Assembly (NCBI GenBank): GCA_027026055.1
Contig: JALVPA010000087.1
Span: 1-15,937 of the forward strand
Reading direction: 5' to 3'
Source: Campylobacteraceae bacterium
Lineage (GTDB): Bacteria; Campylobacterota; Campylobacteria; Campylobacterales; Sulfurovaceae
DNA: 15,937 nt
Position 1 is the first letter of the stretch, and each line of letters begins with the position of its first letter. Positions 8,178-14,346 of the stretch are shown here, piece by piece. The position numbers and the translations under genes are program-made. Under the pieces are notes generated by a model. It worked only from the letters and a program-made list of their open reading frames with translations. It searched no databases and had not been told where the DNA came from.

Positions 8178-8998
8178 ACCCAAACGTTGTCGATAAGGCG
8201 GGTTTTGCCGACCCAAGCGGCTACGAGTAAGATCGTATTGCCTATTTCTATCTCCTCTATTGCGCGAAAATCGCGATCTACCGCGACGGCATACTCGATT
8301 TTATCGGTCTCTTCGAGTACTTCGTACATCACGGCTTCGATACGACGCGCGTTTCTCTCTCCCGACACGATGCGTTCGCTTGCAAGGCGAAGCGCACGCG
8401 AAAGCGCCAATGCGCGTTCTTTCTCTTCCTCGTTCAAATAAGCGTTACGACTACTAAGTGCCAAACCTTTTTCGTCGCGCACAATGTCGCATGGCACGAT
8501 CTGCGTATCGAGAAAATAGGTGCGTACCATTTGCGTCACCAACGCTAGCTGCTGAGCGTCTTTCTTGCCGAAATAGGCGCGCGTGGGTTTAGTAAGATTG
8601 AGCAGTTTCATCACAATTTGCAACATTCCGTCGAAATGCCCCGGACGTTTCGCGCCTTCGAGGATATAGCCGCGTTTTGCCGGTGCCGAGACGGCAAGCT
8701 CGTCCGCTTCGTACATCTGCGCAATCGTCGGCATAAACACCACATCGACACCCGCTTTGTCGCAGATGGCGATATCGGCTTCTTCTCTACGCGGATACGC
8801 ATCCAAATCTTCGCCTTCGAGAAACTGTGTCGGATTGACAAAAATCGATACGACGACACAATCGTTCTCTTCCGCGGCTCTGCGAATCAAACTCAAATGT
8901 CCCGCATGCAACGCCCCCATCGTCGGAACGAACCCTACGCTTCCGTCCAGCGAGGCACGTGCCTTGCGAAGCGCATCCGTAGTAGTGACGACTTTCAT
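8174..8998 (-). CDS. panC: Pantothenate synthetase (pantoate--beta-alanine ligase)
   Basis: Cytosolic ATP-dependent ligase joining pantoate and beta-alanine to make pantothenate, the precursor of coenzyme A. The 274-residue product is the usual size. It shows the nucleotidyltransferase HIGH-type motif in FVPTMGALHAGHLSLIRRA (H31 to H34), VSIFVNPTQF, the substrate-binding KRPGHFDGMLQIVMKL, YFGKKDAQQLALV, and the KMSKS-equivalent GLALSSRNAYL. The frame is open 20 codons further upstream. I use ATG 8998 because it has AAAGGA 5 bases upstream and starts right at the family N-terminus. It is transcribed alone, with a promoter in the gap shared with prfB. No panB or panD is nearby. Confidence 0.96.
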   Translation of the reverse strand: MKVVTTTDALRKARASLDGSVGFVPTMGALHAGHLSLIRRAAEENDCVVVSIFVNPTQFLEGEDLDAYPRREEADIAICDKAGVDVVFMPTIAQMYEADELAVSAPAKRGYILEGAKRPGHFDGMLQIVMKLLNLTKPTRAYFGKKDAQQLALVTQMVRTYFLDTQIVPCDIVRDEKGLALSSRNAYLNEEEKERALALSRALRLASERIVSGERNARRIEAVMYEVLEETDKIEYAVAVDRDFRAIEEIEIGNTILLVAAWVGKTRLIDNVWV

Positions 8999-9038
8999 GA
9001 AATCCTTTCGTTCCACAAATGTGGCAAACTTTTTCGCT

Positions 9039-9044
9039 ATTGTA
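9039..9044 (-). promoter_or_regulatory. Putative panC -10 element
   Basis: The minus strand has TACAAT (in GATACAATAG) 41 bases upstream of the panC start. No -35 match is seen at 16-18 bases. Between it and the start codon is a short dyad, CCACA-AA-TGTGG (9012-9023), of unknown meaning. Confidence 0.4.
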
Positions 9045-9095
9045 TCCCAAATGCGCAAAAAAATCCGCCTTATGCCGTTTTTGTCTCTTTTTTGG

Positions 9096-9101
9096 TAAAA
9101 T
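9096..9101 (+). promoter_or_regulatory. Putative prfB extended -10 element
   Basis: TAAAAT is preceded by TGG, an extended -10, after a T-rich run and 77 bases upstream of the prfB ATG. This matches the -10-only style of other promoters in the window. Confidence 0.4.
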
Positions 9102-9178
9102 ACGAACGATTATCGGTGCGGTACGAAATCTTTTTCTACCCGCAACCCTCTACCTTCTGTAAAGGAACGTTTTCACCC

Positions 9179-10279
9179 ATGGATAGTTACGAATACGGCG
9201 AACTGCTCAAATCGTTGACGACAAAGATGGAAAATATCACCAATATCGTCAAACCCGACACGCTTCGCGCGCGTCTCGAAGAGATCGAGACGATGCAGCA
9301 AGATCCCGCTTTTTGGAGCGATGCGGACAAAGCGGCCAAAATCTCCCAAGAAAAGACCAAAACCGAACGCATTCTCGCTACCTACGACGAAGCCAACGAC
9401 GCACTTAACGACGCTAAAGAGTATTTCGAACTCGCCAAAGCCGAAAAGGACGACGAGACGCTCGAAATGCTTTTTGATGAGGCCGAAAATCTCGAAGAAC
9501 GCATCAAAAAGCTCGAAATCCAAATGATGCTCAGCGGCGAACACGACGCCAACAACGCCATCGTCTCCATCCACCCCGGTGCGGGAGGGACGGAGAGTCA
9601 GGATTGGGCGAGTATCCTCTATCGGATGTATCTGCGATGGGCGGAACGGCACGGTTTTAAAGTCGAGGTGCTCGATTATCAACCCGGCGAAGAGGCGGGG
9701 ATCAAAGATGTCAGTTTCATCATCAAGGGCGAAAACGCATACGGTTATCTCAAAGTCGAAAACGGTATCCACCGTTTGGTGCGCATCAGTCCTTTCGACA
9801 GCAATGCCAAACGTCACACCTCGTTTAGCTCCGTGATGGTTTCGCCCGAAATCGACGACGATATCGAAATCGAAATCGAAGACAAAGATATCCGTATCGA
9901 CACCTACCGTTCAAGCGGTGCGGGAGGTCAACACGTCAACACCACCGATTCGGCGATCCGCATCACTCATATCCCCACCGGTATCGTCGTACAGTGCCAA
10001 AACGACCGCAGCCAACACAAAAATAAAGCTTCGGCGATGAAGATGCTCAAATCGCGCCTCTACGAATACGAGATGGAGAAGAAACAAGCCGAACTCGACG
10101 GCGTGGAAAAGAGCGATATCGGCTGGGGACACCAAATCCGCTCCTACGTGCTTCAACCCTACCAGCAAGTCAAAGACAACCGCAGTGGACAAGCCTTTAC
10201 CAACGTTGACGCGATCCTCGACGGCGATATCGACAAACTTATCGAAGGCGTACTAATCGCGCAAGCGCAAGGAAAATAA
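9179..10279 (+). CDS. prfB: Peptide chain release factor 2
   Basis: Cytosolic factor that recognises UGA and UAA stop codons in the ribosomal A site and triggers peptide release. The 366-residue product is the usual length. RF2 rather than RF1 is shown by the anticodon-like tripeptide S204-P205-F206 (in RISPFDSNAKR). The catalytic GGQ is residues 249-251 (SSGAGGQHVNTTDSAIRI). The N-terminal helical domain runs to about residue 110. The gene is one uninterrupted frame, with no in-frame UGA near codon 25, so the autoregulatory +1 frameshift of many bacterial prfB genes is absent. The ATG at 9179 has AAAGGA at 9161-9166, a rather long 12-base spacing, but no closer in-frame start exists. The frame is open much further upstream, but that part does not look like RF2. 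The stop is 4 bases from the convergent small gene. Confidence 0.97.
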   Translation: MDSYEYGELLKSLTTKMENITNIVKPDTLRARLEEIETMQQDPAFWSDADKAAKISQEKTKTERILATYDEANDALNDAKEYFELAKAEKDDETLEMLFDEAENLEERIKKLEIQMMLSGEHDANNAIVSIHPGAGGTESQDWASILYRMYLRWAERHGFKVEVLDYQPGEEAGIKDVSFIIKGENAYGYLKVENGIHRLVRISPFDSNAKRHTSFSSVMVSPEIDDDIEIEIEDKDIRIDTYRSSGAGGQHVNTTDSAIRITHIPTGIVVQCQNDRSQHKNKASAMKMLKSRLYEYEMEKKQAELDGVEKSDIGWGHQIRSYVLQPYQQVKDNRSGQAFTNVDAILDGDIDKLIEGVLIAQAQGK

Positions 10280-10283
10280 CGCT

Positions 10284-10424
10284 TTACGAGGATTTTTCTC
10301 CTCCCTCCTTATCATTCTCCGATAGTAGCCACTGCGATACCGTTTTGGTTACGACCAACGCGGCTACAAACGCCAACAGTATCATTCCTATCGTATAGAT
10401 TGCATGCCAGAGATCGATTTTCAT
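10284..10424 (-). CDS. Small single-helix membrane protein, 46 aa
   Basis: Not a recognised family. The product has a short N-terminus (MKIDLWHAIY), one hydrophobic helix of about residues 11-26 (TIGMILLAFVAALVVT) and a hydrophilic tail (SENDKEGGEKSS). The topology is probably N-out/C-in or the reverse; it cannot be settled here. AGGAG, inside the last codons of the upstream ABC ATPase gene, lies 10 bases before the ATG. The start comes 7 bases after that gene's stop, so the two look like one operon with coupled translation. It converges on prfB with 4 bases between stops. A role as an accessory to the ABC system, or an oxidase-type small subunit, is speculation. Confidence 0.7.
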   Translation of the reverse strand: MKIDLWHAIYTIGMILLAFVAALVVTKTVSQWLLSENDKEGGEKSS

Positions 10425-10431
10425 CGTGTCA

Positions 10432-11082
10432 TCACTCCTGCGTCAATTTTTTATTGTCGATTCGATACCGTTTGTCGCATCGCCGTGCCAAAGAAGTATC
10501 ATGCGTCACCAAAAACATCGCCGCATTTTCTTCTTTAACGTAACCCTCCAGCACATCCATCACCAAATGCGCCGTTTCGTCATCGAGGTTGCCCGTCGGT
10601 TCGTCGGCAAAAATAATGCGCGGCTTCTTGCTAAGCACACGGGCGATAGAGACACGCTGCTGCTGGCCGCCGGAGAGATCGCCGATTTTATGATCGATCA
10701 CATCGGCGATTTCAAGTTTTTCAAGAAGCTCTTTATCAAGCGTTTCGTTTGCAAGCAGTGTCGCTACTTCGATATTTTCCAAGGCGCTCATACCTTTAAA
10801 AAGGTAATGAAACTGAAACACAATACCCAAATCGTAACGCCTAAGCATTTCAATCTCGTGTGTACTACGTCCCGAGATTGTATCGCCGAGCAGTTCCACC
10901 TCTCCTTCTTGCGGTACGATAAATCCCGCACAGATATGAAGCAAGGTCGATTTTCCCGTACCGCTGCGACCTACTACCGCCATCGTTTCACCTTCGCAAA
11001 GCTCAAAGGAGACCTTTTCAAACAAGAGCGTCTCGAAACCGTGAGTAATCTCATACACAGCCAATAAACATTTTTTTCGCAT
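10432..11082 (-). CDS. ABC transporter ATP-binding protein, LolD/MacB-like
   Basis: ATPase subunit driving an ABC system at the inner membrane. The 216-residue single domain has Walker A GRSGTGKST (38-46), Q-loop Q90, signature LSGGQQQRVSIARVL (from 136), Walker B RIIFADEP (155-162, catalytic E161) followed by TGNLD, and switch H194. The DEPTGNLD wording and short length place it in the LolD/MacB/FtsE group, whose members do mechanical work such as lipoprotein release rather than classic import. The usual partner permease (LolC/E- or FtsX-like) is not next to it, so the substrate is open. AAGG lies 6 bases upstream of the start. The gene seems to have its own promoter, and a 46-aa membrane protein gene follows directly. 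Confidence 0.9.
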   Translation of the reverse strand: MRKKCLLAVYEITHGFETLLFEKVSFELCEGETMAVVGRSGTGKSTLLHICAGFIVPQEGEVELLGDTISGRSTHEIEMLRRYDLGIVFQFHYLFKGMSALENIEVATLLANETLDKELLEKLEIADVIDHKIGDLSGGQQQRVSIARVLSKKPRIIFADEPTGNLDDETAHLVMDVLEGYVKEENAAMFLVTHDTSLARRCDKRYRIDNKKLTQE

Positions 11083-11108
11083 CGCAAACCTTCACTGTTC
11101 AATATGCA

Positions 11109-11114
11109 ATTTTA
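11109..11114 (-). promoter_or_regulatory. Putative extended -10 of the ABC ATPase gene
   Basis: The minus strand reads TATGCTAAAAT, a TGn-extended TAAAAT box, 26 bases upstream of the ATPase ATG. No -35 is needed for this promoter type. Confidence 0.45.
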
Positions 11115-11254
11115 GCATAGAGTCTCTCCAAATGCATTATGCATGCCATAGAACCCGTCTCTTTCGGTAATCAAAAAAAATGTTTATTTGTGTCTATTTT
11201 GTTTAATATGTTTTATAATATACTAAGTCTTGGGAATGTCATACAAACACTTTT

Positions 11255-11292
11255 AAAAAGGATGAGGGTTTTCTTGGAGGAAAACTCGCATC
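11255..11292 (-). terminator. Intrinsic terminator in the tsf-ABC gap
   Basis: GATGCGAGTTTTC and GAAAACCCTCATC pair over 13 positions with one mismatch and one G-U wobble, around a 6-base loop. CTTTTT follows directly on the minus strand. On the plus strand no T tract follows, so it acts leftward. It is not next to the stop of any annotated gene. Confidence 0.65.
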
Positions 11293-11382
11293 ATAATCCT
11301 TCTTTTGCGTTTAAGATAATTTTCTACATACCAATCTTCTGCTAAGCAAAAAAGAGTCTCAAAATTTCCGGAAGTACAACGT
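11255..11382 (-). ncRNA. Candidate small RNA (orphan promoter to terminator)
   Basis: A minus-strand transcript of about 125 nt is bounded by a consensus -10 at its 5' side and a strong hairpin with a T tract at its 3' side, in a region without a convincing gene. Within it, AAGAAGGA precedes a possible 13-codon reading frame (11253-11294, peptide MMRVFLQENPHPF) whose last codons form the terminator stem. The transcript could therefore be a small RNA or a short peptide-encoding leader. This is inference from signals only. It does not match an RNA family I recognise. Confidence 0.35.
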
Positions 11383-11388
11383 GTCGTA

Positions 11389-11394
11389 ATTATA
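11389..11394 (-). promoter_or_regulatory. Orphan promoter, minus strand
   Basis: The minus strand has a perfect TATAAT, with TTTTCA 16 bases upstream as a possible -35. It points away from tsf toward the terminator at 11255-11292, with no evident gene between. Confidence 0.45.
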
Positions 11395-11530
11395 GATTCA
11401 TGAGATATAGTGAAAACATTTACGATGAAGTAAGTGACTAAAGGGTTCCCTCGCAAATACGGTAAATTATTGTTTTTTCAGGCGTAGCCGATGCTCATTT
11501 CATTCGCATATACGGATCGCCGTGAGCGCT

Positions 11531-11555
11531 AAAAAGGCAAAGCAGTTTGCCTTTT
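11531..11555. terminator. rpsB-tsf operon terminator
   Basis: A perfect 10-bp stem, AAAAGGCAAA (11532-11541) with TTTGCCTTTT (11546-11555), closes a 4-base loop. On the minus strand it starts 2 bases after the tsf stop and ends in TTTTT. The A/T-flanked stem would also work in the other direction. Confidence 0.9.
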
Positions 11556-11557
11556 CT

Positions 11558-12616
11558 TTACGCGCCTCCCATCTGTTTGGCGACTTCCGCCGCAAAGTCT
11601 TCTTCTTCCACTTCGATCCCTTCACCCACTTCAAGGCGTGTAAATTTCACGATGCGCGCTCTGCCACCCGATTTTTCTTCGAAATATTCGCCGACGGTTT
11701 TGCTGTCGTCCATAACGAATTTTTGATCGAGTAGACACTGCTCTTGATCGAGTGTGGTGTTGTCGCTGATGAAACGCTCGAGTTTACCGGGAAGGATTTT
11801 GTCCCAAATCTTTTCGGGTTTGCCTTCGGCTTTGAGCTCCTCTTTGATTTTCTCTTCCGCCTCTTTGAGCACTTCGTCGGTCAGCTGCAAACGAGAAACG
11901 TACTGAGGAACGTTTTTGAGCGGTTTTCCGAGTCTTTCGAGCTCTTCATTTTCTTTTTTGATCGCTTCGATGCGACCTTTGGTTTCCGCTTCGACATATT
12001 CGGGATCGAAATCTTTATAAGTCAACGTCTTGGGCGCCATTGCCGCGGCGTGCATCGCGATCTCTCTGAGTACGGGCTGAATCTTTTCGCAGGTTTCGAC
12101 ATCGTCGCACTCGGCGGCGATAATAACACCGTTTTGTTGGTTGGAGTGGACATAACCCGCAACGGCGGTTTTGTCGTTACCTACGATAAGGTCCGCACGT
12201 CTTACGACGAGATTTTCGCCGATGGTCGCGATTTGGAGTGCCAAATATTCGCTAAAGGGTTGGCCGTTGATCTCGGAAGCGTTGATCGCTTCCGCATCCG
12301 CCAACTCGTTGTTAAACGCATGCTCGACCACCTCTTTGAGCAACGCTTGGAATTTGTCGTTTTTCGCAACGAAGTCAGTTTGAGAATTGATCTCAACGAT
12401 GGCGGCTTTATTGCCTTCGACTTTGACGCCGATAGCGCCTTCCGCCGCCGTTTTGCTCGCTTTTTTGGCAGCGGCGCCGAGGCCTTGATCTCTGAGCCAC
12501 TCGACCGCTTTGTCCATATCGCCGTCGGTCGCCGCCAACGCTTTTTTACAATCCATCATCCCCGCGTCTGTCATTTCGCGAAGTTTTTTGATATCTTTGG
12601 GTCCGAAGTTTGCCAT
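11558..12616 (-). CDS. tsf: Translation elongation factor Ts
   Basis: Cytosolic guanine-nucleotide exchange factor that releases GDP from EF-Tu. The 352-residue product is longer than the E. coli protein (about 283) but close to the size known in Campylobacter and Helicobacter. The N-terminal UBA-like domain begins MANFGPKDIKKLREMTDAGMMDCKKAL, and the Tu-contacting motif T80-D81-F82-V-A-K-N is present. A helical, charged insertion (EAIKKENEELERLGKPLKNV) lies in the C-terminal half. It overlaps rpsB by one base (TAATG), with a GGAGGC Shine-Dalgarno inside the rpsB end, so the two are translationally coupled. A strong terminator follows at once. Confidence 0.97.
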   Translation of the reverse strand: MANFGPKDIKKLREMTDAGMMDCKKALAATDGDMDKAVEWLRDQGLGAAAKKASKTAAEGAIGVKVEGNKAAIVEINSQTDFVAKNDKFQALLKEVVEHAFNNELADAEAINASEINGQPFSEYLALQIATIGENLVVRRADLIVGNDKTAVAGYVHSNQQNGVIIAAECDDVETCEKIQPVLREIAMHAAAMAPKTLTYKDFDPEYVEAETKGRIEAIKKENEELERLGKPLKNVPQYVSRLQLTDEVLKEAEEKIKEELKAEGKPEKIWDKILPGKLERFISDNTTLDQEQCLLDQKFVMDDSKTVGEYFEEKSGGRARIVKFTRLEVGEGIEVEEEDFAAEVAKQMGGA

Positions 12617-13620
12617 TATTTCGCCTCCACAAGTTCTTTCGCATGAGCGACCGTCTCTTTGAAATCGCCTTTGAAGCTATGTTTTTCTTCCATAACTTGG
12701 ATCTGCTCGTCCGTCATATTGGCTACGTCTTCAAAGGTGTAGAAGCCTTCGCTGTTGAGTTTTTCGGCATAAACTTTACCGACACCTTTGAGTTTCGTCA
12801 AGTCGTCGCCTTTCTTCTCTTTCGCAGCGGGTGCTTCCGTCTCTTCGGGAGCGTTTGCCGCTTCTTCTTTAACTTCCGCGACCATCTCTTCGACTTCCGC
12901 GGACGTAGGTGCCGCTTCTACCTCTTCACCGTTTTCTTCGGCAAATGCCGCTTTACCCTCGATAATCGCATCGGCAATCTCTTTACAGAAAAGGTTGATA
13001 GAACGGATCGCATCGTCGTTACCCGGAATGGGATAATCGACCAAATCGGGATCACAGTTGGTATCGAGTGGCGCGATCACTTTCATCCCGAGTCTGCGCG
13101 CTTCTTTGACGGCGATGTGCTCTTTGACTGTGTCGATGATAAAGAGCATATCGGGAAGCTTTTTCATGTGTCTGAAACCTTCGAGGTAGTTGTTGAGCTT
13201 CTCTTTTTTACGTCTGAGCATCAAGGCTTCTTTTTTGGTAAGCAAGTTGATTTGACCGTTCTCTTCCATCTGCTCAATGATTTCGAGTTTGCGAATCGAC
13301 TTTTTCATTGTCGGATAGTTGGTCAGCATCCCGCCGAGCCAACGTGTGGAAACATACGGCATTCCGCAGCGTTCCGCATGCTCTTTAATCGCTTGGCGCG
13401 CCTGTTTTTTCGTACCCACGAAAAGAATCGTCTGACCTTCCGCCGCAGCGTCTCTAACGACGTTGTAAGTATATTTGAAGTATCTGAGCGTTTTTTGCAG
13501 ATCGATAATGTAGATGTTTTTTCTGGCGCCGAAAATAAATTTTTTCATTTTGGGATTCCAGCGTCTCGTCTGGTGTCCGAAGTGTACCCCGCACTCGAGC
13601 AGGTCTTTCATAGTTACCAT
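12616..13620 (-). CDS. rpsB: 30S ribosomal protein S2 with C-terminal helix-hairpin-helix extension
   Basis: Small-subunit ribosomal protein. Residues 1-228 are a normal S2: MVTMKDLLECGVHFGHQTRRW, the KKFIFGARKNIYIIDLQKT segment, STRWLGGMLTNYPT, and the PLDTNCDPDLVDYPIPGNDD signature near the end. The protein then continues well past the usual 240-260 residues, to 334. Residues 229-271 are an acidic Ala/Glu/Pro linker, and 272-334 contain LTKLKGVGKVYAEKLNSEGF, a helix-hairpin-helix motif of the nucleic-acid-binding type, followed by EDVANMTDEQI. AAGGAG lies 7 bases before the ATG. The gene is first in the rpsB-tsf operon, behind a leader of about 150 nt. The S2 identity is certain. What the extension does is unknown to me. 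Confidence 0.97.
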   Translation of the reverse strand: MVTMKDLLECGVHFGHQTRRWNPKMKKFIFGARKNIYIIDLQKTLRYFKYTYNVVRDAAAEGQTILFVGTKKQARQAIKEHAERCGMPYVSTRWLGGMLTNYPTMKKSIRKLEIIEQMEENGQINLLTKKEALMLRRKKEKLNNYLEGFRHMKKLPDMLFIIDTVKEHIAVKEARRLGMKVIAPLDTNCDPDLVDYPIPGNDDAIRSINLFCKEIADAIIEGKAAFAEENGEEVEAAPTSAEVEEMVAEVKEEAANAPEETEAPAAKEKKGDDLTKLKGVGKVYAEKLNSEGFYTFEDVANMTDEQIQVMEEKHSFKGDFKETVAHAKELVEAK

Positions 13621-13655
13621 AATCGTTCTCCTTGGTATATAAATTCAACAATATC

Positions 13656-13772
13656 GAAGCGTGTTTGCTTCACCTCTGGTTTGAATCCTCTGTAGCCATT
13701 AACGCTTATCAGCGCAACCGTTCAAGGAATAACTACATGTGTATTTCTCTTTTCCGGGTACGGAATAAGAGA
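13656..13772 (-). promoter_or_regulatory. Structured 5' leader of rpsB-tsf
   Basis: The mRNA between the promoter and the rpsB ATG is about 150 nt. At its 5' end is a hairpin of about 11 bp with one bulged A (arms 13746-13756 and 13761-13772, loop of 4). Smaller hairpins follow: CGCT-GATA-AGCG (13703-13714) and GAAGC-AAACAC-GCTTC (13656-13671). S2 represses its own operon through a leader in E. coli. A similar role here is inference, and the structure was only folded by eye. Confidence 0.4.
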
Positions 13773-13776
13773 CGCA

Positions 13777-13782
13777 ATTATA
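13777..13782 (-). promoter_or_regulatory. rpsB-tsf promoter, -10 element
   Basis: The minus strand has a perfect TATAAT (in CCGGTATAATTG), about 157 bases upstream of the rpsB ATG. The sequence upstream is A/T-rich without a clear -35. It is the best -10 in the gap between rpsB and the divergent small gene. Confidence 0.6.
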
Positions 13783-13842
13783 CCGGATAAAGTTTAAACA
13801 TCGTCATTTTATATCCATTTCAGCATAACGGTGCCATAATTG

Positions 13843-13848
13843 TATAAG
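13843..13848 (+). promoter_or_regulatory. Putative -10 of the small exported protein gene
   Basis: TATAAG, directly after TTG, lies about 30 bases before the start codon. CATAAT at 13835-13840 is an alternative. The choice between them is not settled by sequence. Confidence 0.35.
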
Positions 13849-13878
13849 TACAACCTATCAAAAAAATAAGGAGAAATG

Positions 13879-14217
13879 ATGGGTATAAAAAAAATTGCGA
13901 CCGTTGTGTTAGTATGCTCGATATATGCATTGGGCGCATGCCCGCCCGAAGGATACGACAGGTTGAAAAATCATCAACCCGACATCGTCAAACAAAGCGA
14001 CGGTTGGATCTATAAAGAATGGATTACCGCCAAAGGAACAAGGAGCGAAGGGCATACCGCGATGTTGTTTCATAACGGCCGTCTCGTATGCCCCGACGAT
14101 AAAGACGAAATACTCTCTACACCGCTCGGTTCTTATATCTATAAAGAAGCGAAACGGCGATGGGGTTGGCACGGATGGCAACCGCTTCTGCCCAAACGTT
14201 TGTTAATCGGCAACTAA
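13879..14217 (+). CDS. Small exported protein, probably cut short by a frameshift
   Basis: No family recognised. The product is 112 residues. MGIKKIATVVLVCSIYALGAC is a short Lys-containing signal sequence ending in an LGAC lipobox, so Cys21 may carry lipid; plain cleavage after ALGA is the alternative. The mature part has one further Cys (RLVCPDD), a WIYKEWITAKGTRSEGH segment and a Trp-rich, basic end (RRWGWHGWQPLLPKR). I prefer ATG 13879, with AAGGAG 5 bases upstream, over ATG 13876, with only 2. After the stop at 14215-14217, a cysteine-rich reading frame shifted by one base runs on to 14341 without a start codon, so the original protein was probably about 40 residues longer. The gene is divergent from rpsB and convergent with bcp. 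Confidence 0.75.
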   Translation: MGIKKIATVVLVCSIYALGACPPEGYDRLKNHQPDIVKQSDGWIYKEWITAKGTRSEGHTAMLFHNGRLVCPDDKDEILSTPLGSYIYKEAKRRWGWHGWQPLLPKRLLIGN

Positions 14218-14341
14218 ACCGCACAAAGGGTCGAATTGTTACGAAAGATATGAAAAGTGTAAAGAGAAGTGCGATAAAAACGATCACAATTGTACCAACG
14301 AATGCGCGAAAGATTACGCGCACTGTCGCGGCATGTTCTAA
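14207..14341 (+). pseudogene. Start-less cysteine-rich C-terminal fragment (CX6CX3CX6CX3CX6C)
   Basis: Between stops at 14204-14206 and 14339-14341 lies a 44-codon frame ending NCYERYEKCKEKCD... and ...CAKDYAHCRGMF. Its six cysteines are spaced with perfect alternation, 6-3-6-3-6, and the rest is charged, helix-favouring residues. On a helix the steps of 7 and 4 put all cysteines on one face, as in a metal- or disulfide-bearing helical hairpin. There is no ATG, GTG or TTG in frame, so it cannot start by itself. It is one base out of frame with the exported protein just upstream, and the switch must lie between 14204 and 14217. Its stop falls 5 bases from the convergent bcp stop, the tight spacing seen at other convergent pairs in this window. 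A recent frameshift in one gene, or a sequence error, is the simplest reading. Recoding is possible but less likely. Confidence 0.6.
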
Positions 14342-14346
14342 CTGCG

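Larger units (their letters stand above)
11083..11557. other. AT-rich intergenic region without a convincing protein gene
   Basis: This 475-base gap separates the ABC ATPase gene from tsf and is clearly richer in A/T than its neighbours. From right to left it contains the tsf terminator (11531-11555), an orphan minus-strand promoter (11389-11394) and terminator (11255-11292) that may frame a small RNA, a consensus TATAAT on the plus strand at 11214-11219, and the ABC gene promoter (11109-11114). Open frames of 67-68 codons exist on both strands, but their composition looks non-coding. Confidence 0.6.

Noticed and set aside
8618..9178. Upstream in-frame extension of prfB by 187 codons
   Set aside because: It runs antisense through panC and its sequence does not resemble a release factor. 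RF2 homology begins at the ATG at 9179.
9862..9879. Three ATCGAA units in prfB
   Set aside because: They encode the IEIEIE strand of the conserved RF2 protein. Explained by the protein sequence.
11131..11143. ATGCAT repeated around one base (NsiI-like double site)
   Set aside because: Two short palindromes near each other in AT-rich DNA. Nothing ties them to a regulator or a repeat family.
11139..11456. Two small open frames of 67-68 codons on opposite strands in the AT-rich gap
   Set aside because: The plus one has no Shine-Dalgarno. The minus one needs a TTG start and crosses the orphan promoter and terminator. Neither has a recognisable pattern.
12610..13695. 361-codon open frame on the plus strand over rpsB
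   Set aside because: It is the shadow of rpsB, which is unmistakable. The translation is Phe/Arg-rich without family features.
13656..13740. Possible tRNA in the rpsB leader
   Set aside because: Several small hairpins but no cloverleaf, no T-arm consensus and no acceptor stem pairing.
14303..14322. Hairpin TGCGCG/CGCGCA as a terminator of bcp
   Set aside because: A 6-bp stem with an 8-base loop and no T tract on either strand. It also lies in the cysteine-rich coding stretch.
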